This document shows positions 15,463 to 23,579 of a stretch of DNA of 41,585 nt, in pieces. Source of the stretch: Elainella saxicola E1 (GTDB lineage: Bacteria > Cyanobacteriota > Cyanobacteriia > Elainellales > Elainellaceae); NCBI GenBank assembly GCA_002796835.1, contig LUGL01000005.1, positions 17,228-58,812 of the forward strand, written 5' to 3'. Under the pieces are notes generated by a model that made no database searches, had not been told where the DNA came from, and saw only the letters and a list, made by a program, of their open reading frames with translations. Every line of letters begins with the position of its first letter. Position 1 is the stretch's first letter. Both the position numbers and the translations under genes were made by a program.

Positions 15463-15499
15463 CCGCTGCTCAGGTTGAGGATGGCTCGCAAAGCTCCGA

Positions 15500-15772
15500 T
15501 CATCGAGCGTCAAGCTTGGAGATACGTCATCGAACCTTAACCCATTGTGGCTGATACTCCTACATTCAACGGTAAACCGTCACTTATCATCCCCGAACCT
15601 CAACGATACCTCCGTGAATCTCTCGCATTCGTCCGCCATGAGTAAAGGTCTATCGACGAACCTCCACACATCTCGGTTGATGCTCTCCGCTTCATTGTCA
15701 AACCGTGACTCATCCCGGTTGAATCTCGGCACTCCATCGATCAACCTCAGCAGATCGATCGCTATATTCTTG
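15500..15772. repeat. Degenerate 21-bp tandem repeat array, copy 1 (13 units)
   Basis: The sequence divides without gaps into thirteen units of exactly 21 bases, each ending like GAACCTCAAC or a variant, with consensus roughly nnATCnnCGGTGAACCTCAnC. Units are contiguous with no spacers, so it is not a CRISPR array. It aligns unit by unit with the array at 17950-18222 at about 211 of 273 positions by hand count. Read on the minus strand, the period corresponds to a heptapeptide similar to LRFxxDx, stop-free through eight units (15580-15771). Confidence 0.85.
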
Positions 15773-15826
15773 ACGTAAAAGTAGTGTTCTGGCAGGACGG
15801 GCAAGACGCCCATCCCACAAGAGTTT
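15773..15826. repeat. Right block of the duplicated segment, copy 1 (common cyanobacterial GGGCAAGACGCCC repeat)
   Basis: After the array the sequence reads ACGTAAAAGTAGTGTTCTGG and then AGGACGGGCAAGACGCCCAT. The part GACGGGCAAGACGCCCATCC is a widespread cyanobacterial interspersed motif with a short hairpin (GGGC-aaga-GCCC-like). The block matches 18223-18276 with very few differences and then the copies diverge. Confidence 0.7.
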
Positions 15827-15831
15827 GTTGG

Positions 15832-16047
15832 TTATCTTTCCAGAACAGTCATGTATTTTCCGGCAGCAAAGGGAGCTGGAACGATCGGCGTAAATTTCAC
15901 TCGGTCATTCGCAATCCGCTTGACGTAGAACTCGTTGATCGTATGCAGGACTTGTTCTCTAGTGCCAATAATCCAGATCTGCGATTTGTCGTTAGGCGGC
16001 TGTTCGTCACGACAAACAGGCAGCAGTTCGTTGAACTCTGTAGACAT
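15832..16047 (-). CDS. Small conserved cyanobacterial protein of unknown function (71 aa)
   Basis: The leftward frame begins at ATG 16047, with GAGGG about eight bases upstream, and ends just beside the repeat block. It reads MSTEFNELLPVCRDEQPP, then QIWIIGTREQVLHTINEFYV, KRIANDRVKFTPIVPAP and a C-terminal AAGKYMTVLER. I recognise the IGTREEVLHTINEFYV type core as a small protein found in several cyanobacteria, with no function assigned. No membrane segment or metal site is visible. It lies between the two halves of the duplicated repeat region and has no counterpart in copy 2. Confidence 0.65.
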   Translation of the reverse strand: MSTEFNELLPVCRDEQPPNDKSQIWIIGTREQVLHTINEFYVKRIANDRVKFTPIVPAPFAAGKYMTVLER

Positions 16048-16690
16048 GGTATTTCCCTCGCGAATGTTGGGTTTTGTGCGAAGAAAAGCTCAAGGTATAG
16101 TTGCCCAGACATCGCTAAACTGCTGAAGATCGATTAAGATCGCAGCAATCTGGCTCTCTGGGGAAAACAGAGGTCCGGACGAGCTGGTTATGAGTGCTGC
16201 TAACACTTATGACCAGCGCCATACCTTAAGCAGATCTACTGGTTGTAAAATCGGTCAAAAAACCAGTGTTGTTCAGCATAAAGCAAAGTTCGATTGAACA
16301 CAAGCGTAGTCAAGGCTTTGTCAATATTTTGTGAGAATTGGGCGATCGAGTGTTTTGTGGAGTGGGGCGATGAGAGTGCTCAGAATTTTGTCTAACTGAG
16401 TGCGATCGTCTCGGTCATGTCCTGGTAAGAGAGGGATTTGCGATCGAGACGTTTGGGCTAAGCCCACATCTGCATTCTCTTCACAGTTTTATAAGGACAA
16501 GAGGTGCCAATTGTCCGCATTCTACATATTCGACATACTGCTCAGCAAACGATAGGGGAAACTCCCAATGAACCTGATGTCATTTGACAATAATCACAAG
16601 CGATATGCATACAAATCGTAGGGCATTTGGGGATGAGTCTCTCACTGTCGCATTACAATAAAAGCAGCACCCTCAGCGACTCTGGCATCC
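16048..16690. other. Long intergenic region with one strong hairpin
   Basis: No gene is seen in these 640 bases. A 14-base stem with two G-T pairs and a 7-base loop is at 16183-16217 (GCTGGTTATGAGTG / CACTTATGACCAGC). No T-run follows it, so it is not a typical terminator. A possible -10 TACAAT lies at 16654-16659, about 32 bases before the ATG of the next gene. Confidence 0.45.
16183..16217. other. Intergenic hairpin
   Basis: The arms GCTGGTTATGAGTG (16183-16196) and CACTTATGACCAGC (16204-16217) pair along all 14 positions if two G-T pairs are allowed, with loop CTGCTAA. It stands about 470 bases before the HNH pair and 135 bases upstream of the leftward small gene, so it is not clearly linked to either. 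It could be a small RNA element, a recombination site or chance. Confidence 0.4.
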
Positions 16691-17065
16691 ATGAGCCTCG
16701 AAGAACTCATTCAAGCAGCCAATCAACTCAACGAAACCGACCTCGATCAACTGCTGCATCAGGTTGCGATTCTTCGGGCACGTCGCAAAGCAAACGTTCT
16801 TTCGGCAGAGGAAGCTCAACTCCTGCTCAAAATTAATCAAGGGGTTCCCACTGATCTGCGAGCACGCTATCAGGAACTTCGTCAAAAACACGAAGCTGAA
16901 ACCCTGACCACTGCTGAACATGAAACCCTAATTCAACTCAGTAATCAAATTGAAGAAATTGGCGCTCAGCGTCTCGCAGCCCTCGCTCAGCTAGCCCAAC
17001 TCCGTCAAGTTTCCCTACTCGACCTGATGGAAACCCTTGGTATTCAATCTGTCACCTATGCCTAG
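16691..17065 (+). CDS. Helical partner protein of the HNH endonuclease
   Basis: This 124-residue protein (MSLEELIQAANQLNETDLDQLLHQVAIL to LLDLMETLGIQSVTYA) is rich in Leu, Gln and Ala and appears almost all alpha-helical, with coiled-coil-like stretches at about 35-70 and 85-115. I do not recognise a named domain. Its stop codon overlaps the start of the HNH nuclease gene by eight bases (17058-17065), so the two proteins are made together. Such small helical genes coupled to HNH nucleases are seen repeatedly in cyanobacteria; an antitoxin, immunity or specificity role would fit the arrangement but is inference. Confidence 0.65.
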   Translation: MSLEELIQAANQLNETDLDQLLHQVAILRARRKANVLSAEEAQLLLKINQGVPTDLRARYQELRQKHEAETLTTAEHETLIQLSNQIEEIGAQRLAALAQLAQLRQVSLLDLMETLGIQSVTYA

Positions 17066-17483
17066 CGAATATGTGCCTGTTGCTTTAAAGCAACTTGTTT
17101 TCGATCGGGCAAAAGGTATGTGCGAATACTGCCGTAGTCAAGCAAAGTTTGCGATCGATCCGCTGGTCATTGACCACATTCAGCCTGTCAGCAAGGGTGG
17201 TGCAACTCGTTCAGAAAATTTAGCCCTTGCTTGCCAAACTTGCAACAACTACAAATACACCAAAACAGAAGCTCCTGACCCAATCACAGACCAAGTTGTT
17301 CCATTATTCCATCCGCGTCAGATGGTTTGGCAAGAACACTTTAGTTGGAACGAGGATGCAACTAAAATGATCGGTATTACGCCTACTGGACGTGCAACCA
17401 TTGCCCTGCTTCAAACGAATCGCCCTGGTGTTTGTAACATGCGGCAAATTCTTGTTGTTATGGGCTATCATCCCCCTGATTAG
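17058..17483 (+). CDS. HNH endonuclease (McrA-like fold)
   Basis: The start is ATG 17058 (MPSEYVPVALKQLVFDRA), inside the end of the upstream gene, giving 141 residues. The HNH motif is complete: CEYCR (first zinc cysteine pair), the catalytic DHI in LVIDHIQPVSKGG, N in SENLALACQTCNNYK (second cysteine pair and final N/H position). It is expected to be a small metal-dependent nuclease that nicks or cuts DNA. The C-terminal region (NEDATKMIGITPTGRATIALLQTN) matches the tail found in stand-alone cyanobacterial HNH proteins. No methylase or other restriction gene is nearby. Confidence 0.92.
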   Translation: MPSEYVPVALKQLVFDRAKGMCEYCRSQAKFAIDPLVIDHIQPVSKGGATRSENLALACQTCNNYKYTKTEAPDPITDQVVPLFHPRQMVWQEHFSWNEDATKMIGITPTGRATIALLQTNRPGVCNMRQILVVMGYHPPD

Positions 17484-17563
17484 TGATGCATATATTCCAA
17501 AACCAACTCAACCTTATTATCTTTGTGCTATTGGCAAATCTCTCCATTTTGGAAAAAAACTCA

Positions 17564-17632
17564 GAAGAAGCGATCGCCAGAATTCAACAAGGGTTAGATG
17601 ATTTTGAAGCAGGAAGATACCGATCATTTCGA
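17564..17632 (+). pseudogene. Decayed antitoxin tail (paralogue of the 13723 gene)
   Basis: The frame reads EEAIARIQQGLDDFEAGRYRSFR, the same tail as the antitoxin at 13723 (EEAIQGIQQGLDDFEAGKYRSF). The DNA matches at about 51 of 66 positions by hand count (13858-13923 against 17564-17629). The regions before and after do not match an antitoxin or a toxin, although the frame stays open from about 17483 to 17782. It is best read as a fragment of a lost toxin-antitoxin pair. Confidence 0.6.
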
Positions 17633-17857
17633 ATCCAACATCCTGCAAATCTTCTCCTCGAAAGTTTTTATTACAGGTTTTTCAGAGCAATCGCACCCGC
17701 AGATGCAACTCACGCCACGGCATACCCTGTATGCGGACGTACATTAGGCGGAATCGCCGATCCGATCATAAATCGATTTTGACAGATCGGCTCTCGTCGC
17801 CTTCGTCCAAGCTGAAATTGCGCCAACAGCGAGGATGAACTTCAGCCACAGTCTATC

Positions 17858-17934
17858 TCGCTGCGACTTGGACGATCGCCCAGTCATGTTCTCGTCTATC
17901 AGCAGTAGGGAATCCTAGAAAAAATTCTCGTGTT
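17858..17934 (+). repeat. Left block of the duplicated segment, copy 2
   Basis: Bases 17871-17934 repeat 14895-14958 with two differences. Here the block runs straight into a short AAGCGAAGTTCCGA stretch and then the 21-bp array, so the roughly 530 bases carrying the split gene in copy 1 are missing. No target-site duplication or scar was recognised at the junction. Confidence 0.8.
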
Positions 17935-17949
17935 TAAGCGAAGTTCCGA

Positions 17950-18222
17950 TCATCGAGCCTCAAGCTCAGCGATAGGCGATTGAACCTCAACATATCGTGA
18001 ATCATGTTCCCATCTTCAACGGTGAACCGTCACTTATCACCCTTGAACTTCAGCAATACGTTCACGAACCGCTAGGATTCACCCGCAATTGATCAAGGTC
18101 GATCGACGCACTTCTACACATCGCGGCTAATGTTCCCAGTTTCATTGTCAAACCATGACTCATCCTGGTTGAAGCTCAACACTTCATGGATGAATCTCAG
18201 CAGATCGATCGCTATATTCTTG
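17950..18222. repeat. Degenerate 21-bp tandem repeat array, copy 2 (13 units)
   Basis: Thirteen contiguous 21-base units align in register with the first array, from TCATCGAGCCTCAAGCTCAG to AGATCGATCGCTATATTCTT plus G. Unit 13 is identical in both arrays, units 4 and 10 differ at two to three positions, and units 3, 6 and 7 are the most diverged. In the minus frame the heptapeptide reading contains several stops here. The right block follows at once. Confidence 0.85.
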
Positions 18223-18757
18223 ACGTAAAAGTGGTGTTCTGGCAGGACGGGCAAGACGCCCATCTCACCAGAATTATAGATCGTTGCTCTCGTAGTCTCG
18301 ATCAGCAGCAGAGAATTTGGACCGATCGATTCTCTTTACTTGTAATAAATAATCACGTTTCTCAGCATCTGTTGAAGTTATCGCTCATGCCATAAAGACT
18401 GATGTCTAGAAGATTGAAAGAAATTGCTAATTTTATTTAAAGGAAAGCAGGTAATCAAAATACATATTCTAGTTGGGAAAAAAGAGTGAAAATACTTATG
18501 AAAGGATCGTTGGACAGGATCTAGCCAGTCAGCAACTGCCTAGGTTTGCTGTCTCCCATTCTCGTGTTTTTCCTAAATTCCTACTGGGTTGCTACCGAGT
18601 CGGAGTGGAACCTGTTGTAAGTCAACCAAGCAAGAGCATTATTTGTAGTAATCCCTTGTGAATGATGAGAGGGTAGCCTGTTTGCCTATTCAGCTAGAGG
18701 TTTGAGCCGCAAAAGTTTCAAGCTGACTTCTCTTAGGATGACAGGAGGTTTTTGATC
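18223..18757. other. Right repeat block, copy 2, then a gene-free stretch
   Basis: Bases 18223-18276 repeat the block after array 1 (GTGTTCTGGCAGGACGGGCA and following GACGCCCATC). The rest, to the start of the beta-solenoid gene, shows no gene or family match; several short frames are interrupted and have no ribosome binding sites. Confidence 0.5.
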
Positions 18758-20017
18758 ATGACGGTGACTTTGACACCGATCGGATGGACTGGAGATACAA
18801 TCGGCACTTGGACCGACGGTACTGATATTGTTGCCAATACTTTTCCCAATCCTGTCTTTAGCAGCAAAGGTATAGAGGTTTTGGCGGATGTAATCATCAA
18901 CACGAAGAATGGCAATCATTCAATGACTGGCTACGGTGGAAACGGTGAAATTGTTCAAGGTTTTGGCGGCAGCATTGAAGGAGGAACCGGAATTGATAAT
19001 GCTGGCACGATAAAATTTGGAAATGGTTCTGATACTCTGTCTGGAAATGGCGGGAACGGTGGCATTGCTTACGTTGCTGGTTTTGGGGGGATTGGCATCA
19101 ACAATATAGGGACGATTACCCTTGGCAAGGGCTCTAACAGCCTGATTGGTAAGGGTGGTAACGGGGGAAATGGTCGATCACGTCCTGGAGGTGTAGGAGT
19201 TAACAATACTGGAACGATCATATTTGAGAATGATGCGAACACCTTTATCGGTACTGGTGGCAAGGGGGGAGACGGTAGTTCTGTCGGAGGATATGGAGTC
19301 GTTAATATTGGTGCTATTACTTTTGGCAAAGAAGATAACACCTTCACTGGAACTGGCGGGACTGGTGGCACGAGCTTAAATGGTGCTTCTGGGGGCAGAG
19401 GGATTGATAATGCTGGCACAATTACCTTTGGTAATGGAGACAATACCTTCACTGGTATTAGCGGCAATCCCGGCAATGGTAAATCTCCTGGCAGTAGCAA
19501 TACAGGTGTCTACAATACTGGCACGATTATTTTTGGTAATGGAAATAACGTTTTTACAGGCAATGGCGATCCGACTGGAACTGATCTGTTTTTCGGGAGT
19601 TTTGGGGCAGGCGTTTATAACGCGAAGGAAGTTATTTTTGGAAGCAATGAAGATATTTTGACAGGAATTGGGAACAACGGCATCTATAATAATGGTTTGA
19701 TTTCACTGGGCAAAGGTGATGACATTGTCAAAACGGTAAATTTCAAGGGAGAGATCGGATTATTCAATGGCAGCGGCAAGATTGATCTGGGTGCAGACGA
19801 CGATCGCCTTTACGGATTCGGTAGTGGTCAGTTTGATGGGGGCAAAGGTGAAGATCGTCTGTTTTTAGGCACCGGCACCTACAATCTTTCAGGCAGCGCT
19901 AATCCTGGCAGTTTCTATACCATCAGTAATGGAGAAATCAATATGTTGGTCAAGAGCTTTACGTCGATCGGAAGCCAAAGTTTCTCGAAGCTGATTGGTA
20001 CAACTTTCACGATTTAA
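18758..20017 (+). CDS. Gly/Asn-rich repeat protein, beta-solenoid-like with RTX-like C-terminus
   Basis: The start is ATG 18758, nine bases after AGGAGG at 18743-18748, giving 419 residues. From about residue 70 to 330 there are eight imperfect repeats of about 25-35 residues. Each has the core G-[IV]-[DYN]-N-x-G-[TAL]-I-x-[FL]-G and then N-x-F-x-G followed by a glycine-rich loop such as TGGTGG. This looks like a stacked beta-solenoid. Near the C-terminus LGADDDRLYGFGSGQFDGGKGEDRLFLG resembles calcium-binding RTX nonapeptides, and the end (TSIGSQSFSKLIGTTFTI) resembles type I secretion tails of cyanobacterial proteins. There is no N-terminal signal peptide. It is probably exported and possibly calcium-dependent. 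No type I secretion genes lie in this window. Confidence 0.75.
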   Translation: MTVTLTPIGWTGDTIGTWTDGTDIVANTFPNPVFSSKGIEVLADVIINTKNGNHSMTGYGGNGEIVQGFGGSIEGGTGIDNAGTIKFGNGSDTLSGNGGNGGIAYVAGFGGIGINNIGTITLGKGSNSLIGKGGNGGNGRSRPGGVGVNNTGTIIFENDANTFIGTGGKGGDGSSVGGYGVVNIGAITFGKEDNTFTGTGGTGGTSLNGASGGRGIDNAGTITFGNGDNTFTGISGNPGNGKSPGSSNTGVYNTGTIIFGNGNNVFTGNGDPTGTDLFFGSFGAGVYNAKEVIFGSNEDILTGIGNNGIYNNGLISLGKGDDIVKTVNFKGEIGLFNGSGKIDLGADDDRLYGFGSGQFDGGKGEDRLFLGTGTYNLSGSANPGSFYTISNGEINMLVKSFTSIGSQSFSKLIGTTFTI

Positions 20018-20344
20018 GGCAACGATCGCTCCTTTGAAACAATTTGAGACCGATCGCCATCAACGAGCCCCTATCCTGTCCTGGATCAGGAATGCTTTTT
20101 AGATACATACTGGAGACACTCTGGAAGGGCGATCGTCTCAACGAAGCTTGGTGCAGCCTGAGTTGGATTGACTGGGGAGAATCGAGTTAGGTCGATCGGA
20201 TCTGAGGCCAACTCAATCAGCCTCAAAGTCTGCTCAGCCCAGCAGGCTCCAAAAAGAAATCGGCGGAAATCTGAGCCAGACGACCTCCCGGCATGTCAGA
20301 ATTTTAGATATCTTTAAGCAGCACAGCCGTTCTCGATTGATTTC
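20018..20344. other. Intergenic region before valS
   Basis: No gene is seen in 327 bases. TGAGTTGG (20159-20166) can pair with CCAACTCA (20208-20215), a long-loop 8-base stem, and TCCTGGATCAGGA (20078-20090) is a short hairpin. Neither has the features of a T-box or known riboswitch, so I treat them as unproven. Confidence 0.4.
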
Positions 20345-23300
20345 ATGACTGCAACGATTCCGTCTCTCGCCAGCCAGTACGATCCGTCTGTCACCGAATC
20401 CAAGTGGCAACAAGCCTGGGAAACCAATCAGGTGTTTAAAGCCGATCCGGATCATCCGGGTGAGCCTTATTGCGTCGTGATTCCGCCACCCAACGTCACG
20501 GGCAGCCTGCACATGGGCCATGCTTTTGAAAACGCTCTGATCGATACCCTGGTGCGGTATCAGCGGATGTTGGGCCGCAATACGCTGTGGCTGCCGGGAA
20601 CCGATCACGCCAGTATTGCCGTGCAGACGATTCTGGAAAGGCAGTTGAAGGCAGAAGGGCAGAGTCGCGAGCAGGTCGGACGGGAAGCATTTTTAGAACG
20701 GGCTTGGCGCTGGAAAGAAGAGTCGGGTGGGACGATCGTTGGTCAATTGCGCAGTTTAGGCGTCTCGGTAGACTGGACCCGCGAACGCTTCACGATGGAT
20801 GCGGGCCTGTCGAAGGCGGTGCTGACAGCCTTTACGCAGCTTTATAACGAAGGGCTGATCTATCGCGGCAAGTATATGGTGAACTGGTGTCCAGCCAGTC
20901 AGTCAGCCGTGTCGGACCTGGAAGTCGAGAATAAAGAAGTAGACGGCAATCTCTGGCATTTCCGCTATCCCTTAACGGATGGTTCCGGCTATGTGGAAGT
21001 AGCGACGACTCGACCGGAGACGATGCTGGGCGATACGGCGGTGGCGGTGAATCCGGAGGACGATCGCTACAAACACATTGTTGGCAAAACGCTGATGCTG
21101 CCGATCATGAATCGGGAAATTCCGGTTATTGCCGATGCGTATGTCGATGCTTCTTTCGGCACGGGGTGCGTCAAAATCACGCCCGCTCACGATCCGAATG
21201 ACTTTGAGATGGGCAAACGTCACAATCTGCCCATGATCAACATCCTGAATAAGGACGGCACGCTGAACGAGAACGCAGGCGAATTTCAGGGGCGGGATCG
21301 GTTCGTCGCCCGCAAAAATGTGGTGAAGCGACTGGAAGAGCTAGGCAATCTGGTTAAGGTGGAGCCTTACAAGCACACGGTTCCCTATAGTGATCGCGGT
21401 AAGGTGCCGGTTGAGCCGCTGCTGTCCACCCAATGGTTTGTCAAAATTCGTCCCCTGGCCGATCGGACTTTAGAGTTTCTCGATCAGCAACAGGATCCGG
21501 TGTTTGTGCCGGAACGCTGGACTAAGGTCTATCGCGATTGGTTGGTTAGCCTCAAGGATTGGTGTATCTCACGGCAGCTCTGGTGGGGACATCAAATCCC
21601 GGCCTGGTATGCAGTAGATCAAACGAATGGCGAAATCACCGACGATACGCCCTTTGTGGTGGCCGCCAGTGAAGCAGAAGCGCGAGAAAAGGCGATCGCG
21701 CAATTTGGCGAAGGGGTGCAGTTAGTTCAAGATCCGGATGTGCTAGATACCTGGTTCTCTTCAGGACTCTGGCCTTTCTCGACGATGGGCTGGCCCGATC
21801 AAACCAAGGATCTGGCGACCTACTATCCGACCACAACCCTGGTGACGGGCTTCGACATCATTTTCTTCTGGGTGGCCCGGATGACAATGATGGCCGGACA
21901 TTTCACTGGCAAAATGCCGTTCAGCACGGTCTACATTCACGGTTTGGTGCGCGACGAGAATGGCAAGAAGATGTCCAAATCGGCGAATAACGGCATCGAT
22001 CCACTGCTGCTGATCAACAAATACGGCACGGATGCACTGCGGTTCACGCTGGTGAAAGAAGTGGCTGGGGCCGGACAGGACATCAAGCTGGAGTACGATC
22101 GCAAAAAAGACGAATCTGCTTCGGTTGAAGCATCGCGCAATTTCACTAACAAGATCTGGAATGCCTCCCGGTTTGTGATGATGAACCTGGATGGTCAGAC
22201 TCCGGCTCAGTTGGGATTGCCTGATACTGCCAAACTGGAACTGGCCGATCGCTGGATTCTGGGCCGCTACCATCAAACCATCAAACAAACGCGTGCCTAT
22301 CTCGATCAGTACGGCATGGGTGAAGCCGCGAAAGGGCTGTATGAGTTCATTTGGGGCGATTTCTGCGACTGGTATATTGAACTGGTGAAGTCACGATTGC
22401 AGCAGCCTGGGTCCGAGTCGCGCAAGGTAGCTCAGCAGGTGTTGGCTTATGTGCTGGAAGGCACGTTGCGCTTGCTGCATCCGTTTATGCCGCATATCAC
22501 CGAAGAAGTTTGGCATACGCTAACCCAGTCCAACACAACGGACTATCTAGCACTGCAACGCTATCCAGAACCGATCGACTCACTGATCAACGCTGAACTG
22601 GAGCAGCAATTTGAGCTACTGATCGGCACGATTCGCACGATTCGCAACCTGCGGGCTGAGTCGGATGTGAAACCAGGCGCTAAAATTCAGGCGATTCTGG
22701 AAAGTGAGGACGATCGGGAACGCCAAATTCTGACGGCAGGCCAGTCCTATATTCAAGATTTGGCCAAGGTAGAGCAGTTAACGATTCAGGCTCCGCTGGT
22801 TGAGTCTATTGTCTCGGTCGAACCGCCTCTCTCAAGCCATGCATCGACTCCGCAAGAGCAAGCAGCAGATTTAGGTGAAACCCTGTCTGATCTGGGCTGG
22901 ACAGTGTATAAAAAGCCTGCCTTGACGCTGATCTATTTGCTGATTCTGCTGATCGTGGCGAAGGTGCTGCTGGCAATCATTGGGGAAATGAACCATATTT
23001 TCCTGATTTCGCCGCTGCTGAAGCTGATCGGTTTTGGCTACACTGTTTGGTTTATCTACCGCTACTTACGCACGGCAGAAAGTCGGCAACAGTTTGCTCA
23101 CCAAATCCGTGAGTTTAGAAGCAAAGTCAGCGGTAGCCTCACCGATTTTGAGCAATCAGATTTCGCAGGGGCGATCGAACCTTCAAGCTCGATTCCGACG
23201 ACGGTAGTCTCTACGCCATCTCAAGAGCAGCAGGCGGTTGGCGTGATTGGTACGGTTCAGGTTTCGATTCCGTTGGCGGGCGTTGTAGATTTGGATCTGC

Positions 23301-23485
23301 TGCGGAGTAAGTTGCAAAAAGACTTAACGCGAGCAGAAGCTGAGGTGCAATCTCTGTCTCAACGGCTTTCTAATCCTAAGTTCGTTGACAAGGCTCCCGT
23401 AGATGTGGTTCAAAATGCTAGAACAGCACTAGCAGAGGCTGAAAAACAGGCAGAAATCCTGAAGAGTCGCTTGGATCGCTTGTAA
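20345..23485 (+). CDS. valS: Valine--tRNA ligase with CAAD membrane domain
   Basis: This class I synthetase (1046 residues; bacterial ValRS is usually about 880-950) charges tRNA-Val with valine. The HIGH motif is present as HMGH in [18 protein letters not shown] and the KMSKS loop as [10 protein letters not shown]. The editing domain (CP1) is intact, and the anticodon-binding domain lies around residues 640-810. Between that domain and the usual C-terminal coiled coil ([22 protein letters not shown], about 980-1046) a segment of about 140 residues is inserted. It carries two hydrophobic helices (about 858-880 and 885-908) inside a CAAD domain. CAAD is known from several cyanobacterial aminoacyl-tRNA synthetases and anchors them to thylakoid membranes. 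Confidence 0.97.
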   Translation: MTATIPSLASQYDPSVTESKWQQAWETNQVFKADPDHPGEPYCVVIPPPNVTGSLHMGHAFENALIDTLVRYQRMLGRNTLWLPGTDHASIAVQTILERQLKAEGQSREQVGREAFLERAWRWKEESGGTIVGQLRSLGVSVDWTRERFTMDAGLSKAVLTAFTQLYNEGLIYRGKYMVNWCPASQSAVSDLEVENKEVDGNLWHFRYPLTDGSGYVEVATTRPETMLGDTAVAVNPEDDRYKHIVGKTLMLPIMNREIPVIADAYVDASFGTGCVKITPAHDPNDFEMGKRHNLPMINILNKDGTLNENAGEFQGRDRFVARKNVVKRLEELGNLVKVEPYKHTVPYSDRGKVPVEPLLSTQWFVKIRPLADRTLEFLDQQQDPVFVPERWTKVYRDWLVSLKDWCISRQLWWGHQIPAWYAVDQTNGEITDDTPFVVAASEAEAREKAIAQFGEGVQLVQDPDVLDTWFSSGLWPFSTMGWPDQTKDLATYYPTTTLVTGFDIIFFWVARMTMMAGHFTGKMPFSTVYIHGLVRDENGKKMSKSANNGIDPLLLINKYGTDALRFTLVKEVAGAGQDIKLEYDRKKDESASVEASRNFTNKIWNASRFVMMNLDGQTPAQLGLPDTAKLELADRWILGRYHQTIKQTRAYLDQYGMGEAAKGLYEFIWGDFCDWYIELVKSRLQQPGSESRKVAQQVLAYVLEGTLRLLHPFMPHITEEVWHTLTQSNTTDYLALQRYPEPIDSLINAELEQQFELLIGTIRTIRNLRAESDVKPGAKIQAILESEDDRERQILTAGQSYIQDLAKVEQLTIQAPLVESIVSVEPPLSSHASTPQEQAADLGETLSDLGWTVYKKPALTLIYLLILLIVAKVLLAIIGEMNHIFLISPLLKLIGFGYTVWFIYRYLRTAESRQQFAHQIREFRSKVSGSLTDFEQSDFAGAIEPSSSIPTTVVSTPSQEQQAVGVIGTVQVSIPLAGVVDLDLLRSKLQKDLTRAEAEVQSLSQRLSNPKFVDKAPVDVVQNARTALAEAEKQAEILKSRLDRL

Positions 23486-23579
23486 ATCAAGATACAGGAT
23501 GACGGCCTCGTGAGTTAGATAACACCAGGCAATAGAATCAAGAGATATACTTGACCTCAACGACCGTACAAGTTTCATA

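Noticed and set aside
15545-15778. Plus-strand frame through the first 21-bp array
   Set aside because: A by-product of the tandem repeat; no start signal, not kept in the second array.
17483-17782. 99-codon frame including the antitoxin-like tail
   Set aside because: Only residues 28-50 look like a known protein; the flanks look like non-coding DNA, so it was called a remnant.
15500-18222. CRISPR-like repeat arrays at 15500 and 17950
   Set aside because: Units are contiguous 21-bp degenerate repeats with no unique spacers, and no cas genes are present.
20159-20215. Long-loop stem before valS as a T-box-like riboswitch
   Set aside because: No T-box sequence, no specifier loop or terminator; T-boxes are not expected in cyanobacteria.
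20496-20690. Minus-strand frames inside valS
   Set aside because: Shadows of valS; composition follows the coding strand.
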